Source: Bilabrum cf. latius (lineage: Eukaryota > Bigyra: Bicosoecida > Bigyra > Bicosoecida). From it: a DNA stretch of 64,000 nucleotides. Numbering within the stretch: position 1 is the first letter of the stretch; every line of letters begins with the position of its first letter. Below are positions 13,201-23,356 of the stretch, piece by piece. Where the stretch lies: positions 434,001-498,000 of the forward strand of contig OZ237744.1 in NCBI GenBank assembly GCA_965178125.1. The letters are read 5' to 3'. The notes under the pieces are model-generated. The model worked only from the letters and a program-made list of their open reading frames with translations. It was not told where the DNA came from and did no database searches. Both the position numbers and the translations under genes were made by a program.

Positions 13201-14441
13201 TCGAAGCCTGCAACGTCTATCCAGAGCCTGCCGCGTGGTAGATCCTCGTCTGCAATGGATTCAGAGCGCTGAATTATTCCCCCACTAGCAGAACTTCCAG
13301 ACCCCTCGCTTTGGGTGTCTGTGTCATCGGGTTGCGCCGCTCCTCTAGCATCGAGTGTGCTCGCAACCGCCGTGGCAACGCACTGACTGCTCTATCGATC
13401 CGCATCGTAAGGCTCGGGTGGTTGTCCACCAGGCGACGTGGCACTGCCAGCCCTGAGACCCGGCGCGTTTATGCCCGCTACATCCCCGATCGATTCTCTC
13501 CCGCGGCCAGCCAACACCCCTCCAGCGACGGGGGTGATAGCGGGTGAGCCGAGAGCAGCAGCCAGGGCAGGTGGTGGCGGTGGAGTGCGCGGCTGCATCC
13601 CTACATGTCCAATATCCTGTCCGCCACCCGCCGTAGATGCTCCCGACTAGCCGGCTTGCGGCTACGCGGCAGGTTCTCTGGCATCTTGAGGCTGCTGGTT
13701 GCGCCTGGCAGGCCTGCCCCGAGCCCCAGCAGCTTTCCTGCGCTGCAGCCGAATCCATTGCCACCGTTCAATACGCCAGCGCACAAGCCAAGTGTGCAAA
13801 CGACCGAGCTGCTCCTTCCCAGGAGGGAACACGAATACCTTCGAGCCGCAAGGGGGCCTTCCGTGCTGCGCAGGCGGCAGAGCCACCCTGCTGCCGCCTC
13901 GGTGTTGCCCGCCGGGCGCCGGGGAGTTGAAGCTGCTTTGCCGTAGAAAATTGTGATAAGTTTCATCTTGCTGTCCTACGAACCAGTACGAGAATTCGAT
14001 GATCGACACGGTGCACCCAGCCCCGCTATCGGTCTTGCTGGCACCCTGAGCAGTTGCCGGCTCTGATAGCGCACCATCACCACCAAAATCAGCCGGACGG
14101 GCTCTGCCGCTGTAGACAAATAACTTCTACTGCAGCTGCTCTCGGGATGTGCGGCCGAAAAATTCTAAAAACTCCGGTTCAGTCACACCTTGCCCGCGCG
14201 ACGCATCCATCTCTCGGAGCAGCTGCGCAGTGGCGAGTCTATCTGATACTTCCAAGCCCATGTGATACAAAGCTACGTGTAATTCATCTACGTCAATGAC
14301 CTGGTCCTGATTCGTATCGATGGCTCTGAAGAGCCGCCTTAAGTTCTTCCTGGAGAAGCCGCCACGCATCGCAGAGTCAATTTTGGCCTGTACAAGGCGG
14401 CGGCGGCGATTTTGCTATGCAAGAGAGGATGGACCTGACAT
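10281..14441 (-). CDS. EF-hand protein with C-terminal CorA/Mrs2-type Mg2+ transporter domain
   Basis: One uninterrupted frame of 1,386 residues (stop TAA at 10281-10283) if TAG is sense; I find about 16 TAGs and no other stop. N-terminus: paired EF-hand-like segments (DTNQDQVIDVDELHVAL is a canonical loop; MDASRGQGVTEPEFLEFF is weaker). Middle: low-complexity Gly/Pro/Ser regions surrounding a CorA-like cytosolic portion (LWIDVAGFDPAVLRALAAWS; the helical part near 11400-11980). C-terminus: a first TM helix ending in YGMNF, the signature of CorA channels, then MPEL-X-FEYGY and a second TM helix. The start is uncertain between ATG 14441 and ATG 14369. Calcium sensing fused to a Mg2+-channel module is the natural inference. 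It lies head to head with the HAD-like gene. Confidence 0.85.
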
Positions 14442-14562
14442 GTGTAAGTTTATCTGCAGAACTAGTCTTGAATGGCTAGCACCGGAGTAGCTTTCGCGAC
14501 TTGCTCCGAATCCAACGCGACCCTTGCGCCAACTGCAGGCATTTTAGCCTCTCCTGGCTTCC
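14442..14562. promoter_or_regulatory. Compact divergent promoter region
   Basis: Only 121 bp separate the start codons of the minus-strand EF-hand/CorA gene and the plus-strand HAD-like gene, so both promoters and both 5' UTRs must share this space. No TATA or initiator motif is obvious. Confidence 0.5.
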
Positions 14563-16899
14563 ATGCCGATCGAGGTAGTGCATTTCGATGTAAACAAAAC
14601 CATCATTGCGACAGACAAAGCTTCTGGTCAGTCTGAGGAGACAGTTGTCGACGGGCTCGTAGCTCGCAACATTTTTGGGTGTGTTGTGGCTGTGGAAGGA
14701 GCACAAGAAGATGACAATCAATCGTTTGGAGTTCCACGACCAGGAAAGGTGCTCCCGGCCGTTCCACCTCGCACCTTCTGGCGATTTCGCCCGGTAGCTC
14801 CAGACGATCCCGTTCTCGGGGGGAAAGCGATGCCACCCGCACGGGTGCTTGGAGCGTTTGCTGGGTCTCATGCCGCACAGTCTGGGTTATCTGGACGATC
14901 ATCAACCATAAAACAAAACAAGGCGCAGCTTAAAGCGTTGCTTCTGTCCACAATGGGTGGTGTGCACGCTGAGGACCGCGGACCCGGTCTGTTGAAGCGA
15001 GTGTAGCAAATGGGCCAGGAAGGACGCGTGACATCACTCGAAACGTTTCTACAGGAATATGCCTATCCTAGAATACCCCTGAGTGACTGCGAGTCGCGCG
15101 GCTACTCTAAGAGGGAAGCCAAGCACTACAACAAAGTCGTGGCGAAGCACTTCAGAAGGAGAGTGCAGGCGGCGTTGATCCGAGGACTCGCAGAGGCATC
15201 GTCGGAAGAGGCTGCCGGGGCAGCTGATGGTGGCACAGGCGATAGGTCTGGTTCATTGCCTTCGGCCAAGCCGGCGGGGGCTTCCGCCCTCCGCGGTGCG
15301 AAACCCGCTGCGGCTGAGGCACCTGCTCCAGCCACCCACGAGGACGCCAACCGAGCTCTCGTGCTGGCTGCCAGTGCCTCTGACTTGGCCCCCATGCCGG
15401 ATCTTAAAGCGAGCTTGAAGCAACTGTAGGAGAGACTAACAAAGTCTGAGCACCCGAAACTGCCCGCCAATGCAACCGACGCTGCGATGGAGGCGGAGCA
15501 CCTGCTCGAGGTGTTCTCGCTGGGCATGGCGGGAGAGGATCGCGGCCTAGAGGCTGGGGCTGCCTCGGCCGACAAGAAGAAGTCTGGACTGCTGAGTGGG
15601 TTGGGTGCGCTAGACGCGTACCGGCGATTGCTGTTCAAGCAGTGGCGGGACCTCATGGCGCTGTGCCGCTTGTCGGCCTCGGAGCGAGCAGCGGTGGATG
15701 CCCTCCGAGCAACTGCTCCAGAATCGCGGCACCCAGCGGCGCGCGTCCTTCCCGAGCCCATGTAGGACGGCGCCAGGGGCATCATTCCAGCCTTCTTCCG
15801 GTTTGTCGAGGCCCAGCTCCTGGATCCTGCCACGCGGGACACACTAGCCATTGTGATTCGCACGTTTGGCACCGATATCGCTGACATCGGCACGGAATGG
15901 AACATGTACTGCACAGGGCAGCATCCGTACGAGCGAATTCCCAAGGAGCTCGGTCTGTTGGACGGCAGCGGTCCCACTGGCATCGACATGCGACTCATGC
16001 TGCCGTCCTCGACGGCCATGATCCACAGGAGCGGGTACAGGGACCAGCAGCTGTCCGTTGCCGTGGTAAGCGAGGACGGGCCGGCGCCCGCGTGCGCCCA
16101 GCTCGTCGGATACAGGGCGCTGGACGGCTGGATCCGGAATCAGATATCGAGCGGGCGGCGGTGCCTCGCGGTCAGGGACTGCTACGCCTTCTGGAACGAG
16201 CAGGGCGAGGCCGCGGGCGCGGGAAAGGTCGTGATGGTGGACGCAAGTGCCTGGGGGAAACCGCCTCCGGTAGACAAGGGAGCGGCTGGTGGGTCCGGGC
16301 CCGGGGCTGATGGTGGCGTGGCGAGAACTGCTGCAGAGGGCGAGGTGCACCCGGTGTTCTTCGATGACAACGTGCTGCGGCGGCGCGCGAAGATTGTGGA
16401 TGCGCGCGTCATTCTGCCCGCAGGGTGCTCCTTCCGCAGAGCTGGTTCAGCTGCCGCTGCTGCCACCCCTGCTGCCACTCCTGCTGCAGCTGCTGCTGCC
16501 ACTCCTGCTGCCACTCCTGCTGCCACTCCTGCTGCCACTCCTGCTGCCACTCCTGCTGCCACTGCTGCTGCTGGCAGTGCGCCATCGAAGGTTGCAACCA
16601 GTGGCAGCTAGTGCAGCAGCGGCTCAGAGGTGGAAGTGGACGAGCCGGACACGGATGACGAAAGCGCTGCAAAGGCTGCTGGTGCATCAGGGATTGCGGC
16701 GAAAGAGCCCAGGCTTCCATTCTGTCTCACTCGCGGCGTGGTCACCATCAGGTGCGAAATCCAGGACGCGCTGCGAGACCCTTCCTACTTCTCGAAGGAG
16801 ATGGAGGCAGCTAGGGTGATGTGGCCCTCGTTTAAGGAAGCAGTGGCGGCCAGGGTTTCTGCTGCTGGGGTTGCTGCCACGGAGGGTTCAGGAGTGTAA
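14563..16899 (+). CDS. HAD-like protein, protist family
   Basis: A single exon of 778 residues ending in TAA, with four in-frame TAGs (15004, 15427, 15763, 16609). The N-terminus EVVHFDVNKTIIATD resembles HAD motif I, but with Asn-Lys in place of the usual second Asp (DxDxT). AIVIRTFGTDIADIGTEWN resembles HAD motif II surroundings, and VFFDDNVLRRRAKIVDARV (about residue 598) resembles a motif IV Asp pair. A (Pro-Ala-Ala-Thr)n tract encoded by a microsatellite sits near residues 630-675. It may be a phosphatase-fold protein with altered or lost catalysis. I recognise the fold type but not the function. Confidence 0.75.
16447..16572 (+). repeat. Coding microsatellite, 15-nt and 12-nt units (Pro-Ala-Ala-Thr-rich)
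   Basis: Repeats of CCTGCTGCCACT fill this stretch in frame with the HAD-like gene and give a Pro/Ala/Thr tract. The antisense frames also stay open, which produces several spurious ORFs. Confidence 0.85.
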
Positions 16900-16968
16900 A
16901 GGCACTGCTTTAGGGCAGCTGCAGCAACGACCTGCCTCCCGTGTACAATCAGATTGCAGAAGGTACCA

Positions 16969-17050
16969 TGAGGATCTCTCTGTCGTTACTTGCAGCATTT
17001 GCATACTCCGCCACAGCAACACATGGCTACGTGAGGCATCATTGGAGATG
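16969..17050 (+). other. Orphan signal-peptide-like exon
   Basis: ATG at 16969 encodes MRISLSLLAAFAYSATATHG, a near-ideal signal peptide, followed by a GTGAGG donor-like site and then a TGA. It resembles the first exon of the secreted beta-helix gene (MRIASTLIASLSAV). No downstream exon is seen before DCAF6 starts at 17128. It could be a gene remnant, an unrecognised nested gene, or chance. Confidence 0.3.
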
Positions 17051-17127
17051 ATCGGATCCACGTGTTCGGAAACTTCTTCATTGTGTTTCGCACAATACTC
17101 TAGGTCTGATACTGGTTGATCCTATCT

Positions 17128-20100
17128 ATGGCATCTGCATTAGGAGGACTCCGATCTGGGATAGGCGCAGGGAGCAACGTGCTTGGTTGGTCCAGATCAG
17201 ATGCCCGCGTTTGCACGCAGTATCTTGAGCTAGACTGCGAACTCAAGGGCCACCAAGGTTGTGTAAATACAATTTAGTGGCACGAAGACGGCAAAACGCT
17301 ACTTACAAGCGGTGATGATACCGATATTCGGGTGTGGACTCCCGCTGGACCCGGGTGGAAGTCAGTTGCCATCGGCACTGAGCACACGGGGAACGTTTTC
17401 GATGTTCGTTCCGTCGACAGAGAGTTGACCAGCCTTGTGTCTTGCGCCGCAGATGGCCGAGTACTGTGCACTAATTTCACTGCAGCGTCGGGAGCCGGGA
17501 GAGGATCTAATGAGTTATTTTAGCACGAAGGACGAGCACACAAGCTCGCGGTCCGTGGAGCTGGAAGTGCCGGTGAAGGCTTCACGTTCCTTTCTGCAGG
17601 AGAAGATGGTATCGTGGCGCTTCACGACCTGCGTGAAGCCGGGCCTCGGACGGGCGCCGGATCCAGTGAGGTCTCCTGGCGGAGTACCAAGCTGTTGCGG
17701 ACGCAGCTGGAGAGCTTCAACTGGCGCTATGAACTCAAAGAGACAAAAATTGGCATCAATATCGTTTGCTTTGACCCGCAGAACCAGCACCAGTTCCTGG
17801 TTGGTGGCGACGACTGCATGCTCCGGGTTTACGATCTTCGCAATTGCAACGCAGCCGCCCAGCTGTACTGTCCTTCCCACATGACCGGACAGGTGGTGGG
17901 AGTCGACAGCGACAAGTTTCACATCACTGGAGCATGCTACGCACGGGACGGCAGCACAATTGCAGCCACTTACAACGACGAGCACATTTACCTGTTTCAT
18001 ACGGCCGCGGACTGCGGCCCTCTAATGCAGGAGTTCCAGCGACTCGACAACGTAAGGACTATCTTCGGGCTGCAAGAGAGGGAGGATTCCAGCGACGAGG
18101 AAGAAGGTGAAGACGAACACAAAGAAGGCGATGCAGCGGGCAAGCCTGCAGCGGCAGAGGCCGCAGCAGTTGACGAGGCCGGCACCGGACCACCACAGGA
18201 AGACGACAAGAACAGCGAAGACTCCGATGACTACGTACGACCCGATCGGTTGCCTCCACAAATAGGGTGGGCTTCGAAGCCGTATGGTGGCACAGAGAAC
18301 TATGTTGGCGAACGTTTGAAGCAGTGGATCAAGGAAAGGACAGAGATTGACCTTTACTACACCGAGACCAGCAACGTGGACTACTTGAGTTCTGGCGAGG
18401 CATGGTCAAGAATGAAGAGGCGTGACACCCCCGAGCTCGTGCGCAAGTACTTGTTTGCGAGCAGGCTAGACACCCATCCGCGATGCTATTCGATTTACGA
18501 GCCTGGTGCCCACGAGGACTGCGAACAAGTGCTGCTTGGAGCCGGAAAGCGGCGCGAAGGCATTGACGTGGAGGGTGACGGTGCCGAAACGCCTGGCGGC
18601 AGCATTTCCACTTCGCGGTCGCGTCGGATGGAGAGTCACATGCGGTGGCGTGCTGGTGTCGGGGGTCCTCGCTGGGGGTCTGGGCCCGGTAGCATGCGCT
18701 TCGGGGGTAAGGGCACACGCAGAAGCGGAGGCGCAGCCCCGGGCAGGCGGCATTTTGGAGCGTCAAGTGGTTTCAGCGGCAGCTCGGGATCCGGCTGGCT
18801 CGGCGCGCGGTTCTCGAACAAGGCGATGAGAATGTTTGCGAGCCGTCCTGCCCCATTGATCCCTAGGCAGGCGCTTGGGCTGCCACGCAAAGGTACGGCA
18901 ACCTACGAGCAGGCGGCCAGGTTCAAGCGATACGCACCAGACCGCACCTACACGCTGCAGCTGAGGGGGCAGCGCAATGCAGACACGGTCAAAGGCGTTA
19001 CATTCATGGGCAAACGATCCGAGGTCGTTGTGGCCGGCAGCGACTCTGGCCACATCATTGCGTGGGACAGGTACACGGGCAACCACCTGTGCACAGTGAA
19101 GGCAGACAAGGATGGCGCAGTGAACTGCCTGCACGGCCATCCTGCCGGCCTGCCTATTCTTGCCACGAGCGGGCTAGAGCACACTGCCAAGGTGTGGTCT
19201 CCATCGATCCGCAGGACGCTATCAGAATCTAAAGTCTCTGCCCAGACTGGTGCTAGCAAGGGCACCAAGAAAGGTGGCAATGCCGGAGCAGGCACCGGTG
19301 GTCAAACCGAACGAAGCAGTGGGGCAGCGACTGCCTCGGGCAGGCGACCAACATGTTCTCCACTCTATGAGTCCGTTGGTGGCCGAAAAGGTCTGCAACC
19401 GCCGCGTGTTACGGACCCTCGAGCGTCGCAAGGCGAAGACGGCTACTATCGGCTGTCTCGAGACCAGGCAGTCGAGTTGCTCGAGCGAATAGAGAGGAAT
19501 CGCGTAACAGGCATGGCATCCAGGCCAGTCGGCGCAGGTAGTATGGCAGCAGACAGGATCTTCCAGGTGCGGGCCCTCATGCGCGTCTCTGTGTAGATGG
19601 AGGCGGCCCGCCAGCGCGTGCAGCGAGCTCGCCGCGAGCTGGGACTCCGTATGTCTGCCAGGGGCTGGCAGGGCAGGGTACCTGCTGCTCCTCGGTATCG
19701 TGACCCTGGGATGGTACTGTTGATGGGAGGCAGGGACAGCAGCGACGAGGAAGATGGGGGCGACAGCGATTAGGATGAGGATGATGGCGGGGATGGGGAT
19801 GGGAAGGGTGGTGGTGAACAAGCTGCCACACCAGCGAATGTAGGTGGTAGCGCTCCAGCAGCAGCAGGAAGCACTTCGGCTGAATCCGGCGGCAGCTCGG
19901 GCCCCGAATAGACCCAGTTGGAGAGTTTTACGGTCGAGGCAGCGAGGGCTGTGCTCGGGGCCGAGGCCGACGGCCTGCGTGCCATTGCAGATCTGGAGGC
20001 GCAGGCTGGCGTTCTGGCACGTCTGCGCGAGCTTCACCGGACGGTTTACCTTGGACTGCTGCATGGGGCTGAGGATGAGGATGAGGGTGAGGATGAGGAT

Positions 20101-20238
20101 GAGGGTGAGGGTGAGGGTGAGGATGGGGAAGAGGAGGGTGCTGCGCAGTGGGATTCCAGCGACAGCTCGGACAGCAGCTCGGAAAGTGGCTCAGAAAGTA
20201 GTGATAGCGTGGAAGACAGAGATGATGAACGGCACTGA
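17128..20238 (+). CDS. DCAF6-like WD40 protein (CUL4-DDB1 substrate receptor)
   Basis: A single exon of 1,036 residues, stop TGA, with five in-frame TAGs (17275, 17521, 19594, 19771, 19909). N-terminal WD repeats are recognisable in order: GHQGCVNTI-X-WHEDGKTL, SGDDTDIRVW, HTGNVFDVRS, X-HEGRAHKLAV, LSAGEDGIVALHDLR, GGDDCMLRVYDLR and YNDEHIYLF. A long acidic and Gly-rich insert follows, then the late WD pair typical of DCAF6/DCAF8-type proteins (GSDSGHIIAWDRYTG; LATSGLEHTAKVWSP). The C-terminus is very acidic. The protein probably recruits substrates to a CUL4 ubiquitin ligase. The first two TAGs lie inside conserved WD repeats, so without TAG decoding the propeller is lost. Confidence 0.9.
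20068..20130 (+). repeat. GAGGATGAG-type coding microsatellite (acidic tail)
   Basis: Hexamer-like GAGGAT / GAGGGT repeats encode an Asp/Glu/Gly run in the DCAF6 C-terminus. Confidence 0.8.
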
Positions 20239-20385
20239 TACATGAGTGTTATTTGTTGTGTTATGTCTTTACAGCTGCTTGTAGAGGGTGCATACGAGGC
20301 TATTCATCTTCAACATACCCACAACAAATATGGACAAAACAGTCCAGCTAACTCTGTGCAGCACCGCCACGAATAATCTTTCTTC

Positions 20386-20886
20386 TCAGGTACGGGGAGT
20401 ACGATCAACAGACGATCTCTCAAACGACTTGCCAGTTGGCATGCGGTCCTCGGCTCGAACGACGGAAGTCGGGTCAGCACCCTTAGCCACATACACTTCA
20501 ATGTCAAAGCCGTCTGTAGGACGCCACCCAGGGTCCAAAAGGGTCTGCATGGTTCTATCGAGCTCGACTTCAGAGTCAGCAAGACACTTGCGAAGGGTTG
20601 ATACCTCCCGCGCCAGCTCTCGAACTCGAATGGTGTCATCGGCTGCGGTTCGAACTGCCCTCTTCAACAGAGTCCCTCTTCGGACAATGGAAACACCCCT
20701 CTCGGCAGCGGGCGTCTATTCAGATTCGTCATGCACTTCCTGCGGTTGCTGCTCTTTGGCACCGGTTGCACCAGATATTGTGCCAGCTTTGATTATGTTG
20801 TGTGCTTCCTTTGCGGAACGAAATCGAGATGCTGCCGGGAGAAACAGGTCTGTTTCTGCGACAAAGTCATTTTTGGGAGATTCCAT
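20386..20886 (-). CDS. Small uncharacterised protein with coiled-coil segment
   Basis: 166 residues in one frame from ATG 20886 to TGA 20386-20388, with one in-frame TAG at 20716. Residues about 75-110 (IRVRELAREVSTLRKCLADSEVELDRTMQ) form a heptad-rich helix. The remainder is polar, with a C-terminal DIEVYVAKGADPTSV stretch. It faces DCAF6 tail to tail, 147 bp away. I do not recognise the family. Confidence 0.6.
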
Positions 20887-21050
20887 ACCGAAGCTATATT
20901 TGCATTTGTATCAAAATTGACCTAGATCTAACCGTTGGAATCACAGCATGTGACGAGCCACGGTCGCAAGCGGGGGTCGCATCGCATCGCATTACAGGTG
21001 TTGCAGGCAAACTGCGACCCAGCAGTCTCAATCCAGAAGATATCCCCTGC

Positions 21051-21400
21051 TCAGTTGGTCTCCACGCACGTCCCGGCCGGCACGCTCGCCACGTTCCGAC
21101 CGCTCTGCCCGATCACGCAGCTCACGTCGGTCCGCTTCCCGTCCTTGGCCACAGACACCACCACCGTCTCCCCGGGGGCGCCCTCCAGCGTCACGCTCGC
21201 GCTGCTGCCGTCCTCCGCCCACGCGATGAACCGGTCGCCCGAGGTGGGCACCCACTTGCCGGCCTCGCCCAGCAGCGCCCACCCGTTGGGAGACACGGGG
21301 CTCAGGTGGAAGAGCTCGAACGTGTACTGGTCCGAGGGGGACAGTGATAAGGGGACCTGATCTTTTGTGGAATCACCACGCTATCACGAAGCCACATCTG
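21051..21400 (-). pseudogene. Duplicated 3' end of the secreted glycosidase-like gene (fragment or last exon of a paralogue)
   Basis: Bases 21051-21344 match 26631-26924 with only three differences (21066, 21084, 21329). They encode the same C-terminal domain ending TCVETN and TGA. Identity stops abruptly at 21344. Just upstream the frame stays open for about 15 codons (DSTKDQVPLSLSPSD) and still resembles the full-length gene, then meets a TGA. This could be the last exon of a diverged paralogue homogenised by gene conversion, or a decayed fragment. At 21327-21329 it has CAG where the full-length gene has TAG. Confidence 0.75.
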
Positions 21401-21844
21401 GAACAAAGGCCCGGGACCTACCAGACTTCACGCTTCAGCTGCAATGGCCTAAACCACCTAAGCTCCACCCTGAGGACCCATTTCCCCCTGGGGAGCGTCA
21501 GCATTCACGTTCCCTCCGGCATACCCGTTCTGGGCCAACCCTGCCTCGATATTGGCGACCGCTGTGGCGAGGTTGATGTGTTCGGTTGCCCCTACAGCCA
21601 CTGGCACTGGCAGGCTGGCAAAGTCGTCCCGGACCACCCTGACGAGCGCCCGTTTGGCCTTCACTGCAGCACTTCGAACTTTTCGAGCCAAAATCGAGGG
21701 CGCTTGAGTGGTCCTGCACGCCCCGTGAGTATATAGTGTGGTACACACGCTGTTCCCCGCGCACGTGCTGGTGCTAGGCGGCGACCGAAAGGCGAGCCTT
21801 AGGTACAGAAGACCGCGAGATGCGTGGATTGACCGGACGGGTCG
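21401..21844. other. Stretch with no confident gene
   Basis: A minus-strand frame here is open for about 75 codons (RKVRSAAVKAKRALVRVV, then an Ala/Gly-rich tail), but no start, splice sites or family could be fixed. It may be debris of the neighbouring element. Confidence 0.3.
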
Positions 21845-22010
21845 AAACCCGCCACCCCTTGTCCTCCTATCTCTTCTTCCGCAGCTCGTCAAGCACCTCC
21901 AGGAACTCGGCCGACTTCTCCCCGATCCCACCCAACACGTCTACCACAAAGGGTACGACTCCGTCGGACCCGCACGCCACTGTGCACCGTCCCTGTCTGT
22001 GTCCTCATAG
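21845..22010 (-). mobile_element. Possible retroelement remnant
   Basis: A minus-strand frame reads VVPFVVDVLGGIGEKSAEF and continues into a Lys/Arg end. This resembles the tail of non-LTR retrotransposon polyproteins, where a VPFVVD-Y-G-type segment follows the reverse transcriptase. It is too short to be sure, and no RT core or terminal repeats are seen nearby. Confidence 0.25.
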
Positions 22011-22350
22011 TCCCTGGCCGGGGGGTTTCTTATTGTTTGACAACTAAGTTTGTGATTCAACTCAAAGGTGCACGCTTTCACGATTACGCATGAGTCATTG
22101 GCCGGGCCAAAGGGCTGGAAATACAGAAATACAGAAATACATTGTTGGGTAAAGATTCCATAAGCACCCAGATGCACCGTCGCCCCCGAAGGCGTTTGGG
22201 TGATCACCTAGATCCAGAGGAGCCCTAAAACAAAGGACTACAAGACCCCCGACCCTTTCAGGCCAAAGGCCCCCCGTTCTCAGCCTATGCCGCCGAGTTC
22301 CCATTCTTCGCCATCAGTGTGGTCCCCCACAGGCCCCCAGCCTGTTGCCT

Positions 22351-22968
22351 TCATAAGGAGAAAGCATACAGGTGCGGAGCGTGTGCCTGGCACAAGGCGC
22401 GGTCCAGTCCCACATCGGGTTCCCCGGTCGAGACCCACCATTTCCTCCTCCATGACCGTCTCTGCGTCTCACGATCCTTCAGAGAGGCGAGCATGCACGC
22501 GCTCATGCCTTTGGCCCATTGCCTCTCTATATCCTTTAGCAAGCCGTGGGGCTTGAAAATCCGTCGCTCTAGTCGGGCGTTCGCATTGGTTGCCGCTATC
22601 AGCTCCTGCGTGGCCGTGGCGGCTAGGGCAGCCGCCGCATCACCACGCATCCACTGCCTGCATGTCAGCTGCTCCTGCTGGCGCAGCTGGTTTCTGAGCA
22701 CCTGCACCACTCGGTTGGCCAGCACCTTGACAGCTGTACGTTCCGAGGACCGTGCAATCGTGCGCTCTATCCGAATGAGCGCGTCTTCGACAATTGGCTT
22801 GGCCCTGTTGGTGTGCTCCAGCTTCTCGTCCCAAGGATCCAGGGTGAGAGCTGTCTTCGCCCATGCCTTCCGAAGAGAGGCGGGCGACCTCCCTCTATTC
22901 TGGCTGGCCCTGACCAACAAGTTGCGTGAAAGTTTGCTTAATCGGATCCGATTACCCTTGGTGCTGAC
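22351..22968 (-). CDS. Uncharacterised Arg-rich ORF, possibly element-derived
   Basis: An open frame of about 205 codons, bounded by TGA upstream and TGA at 22351-22353. The sequence (ALIRIERTIARSSERTAVKV, QVLRNQLRQQEQLTC) is basic and helical. It has no convincing ATG, so it may be an exon or a relic. The family is not recognised. It lies in the gene-poor accessory stretch beside the possible retroelement remnant. Confidence 0.3.
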   Translation of the reverse strand, partial: VSTKGNRIRLSKLSRNLLVRASQNRGRSPASLRKAWAKTALTLDPWDEKLEHTNRAKPIVEDALIRIERTIARSSERTAVKVLANRVVQVLRNQLRQQEQLTCRQWMRGDAAAALAATATQELIAATNANARLERRIFKPHGLLKDIERQWAKGMSACMLASLKDRETQRRSWRRKWWVSTGEPDVGLDRALCQAHAPHLYAFSL

Positions 22969-23356
22969 TCACGCACTGCTGAGTGGCTCCCGTTGTCTCA
23001 TTTCTGGTTTGTGGCGACAAGCCGGCTTCACGCTAGATTTTGTGTATTTTAGTACGTAAAGTATGATACCTTGGAATCGGTTGCGTGCTCAGTCCCTTGC
23101 TCATGCGAGACGATTGCGCGCCAAGTTTCGGTGTGTTCCAGGTCTTCGTGCTCCTTGTCACGTAGCAAGTGGCACCTTCAGAAATTTCAGAGTGGTTCCT
23201 GTGATATATTCTGGAGTCGAGCCTATTCATAGTCAACGGTAGCATTTATCGAGATGCTTTTAGTCGACTGCAGCGGAGAAGCACATCGACCTCAAGACTG
23301 ACTGGCTGGAGAAATTGGGCCGTTGTTGGCGCACGCGAGACGTCGATATATTTTTG
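22969..23356. other. Intergenic, upstream of the NTPase gene
   Basis: 388 bp, relatively AT-rich around 23035-23060 and 23200-23240. No gene is seen; it is presumably the promoter of the NTPase gene. Confidence 0.35.

Noticed and set aside
21845-22010. A full non-LTR retrotransposon
   Set aside because: Only a short tail-like segment is visible; no reverse transcriptase core, endonuclease, poly-A or target-site duplication was found.
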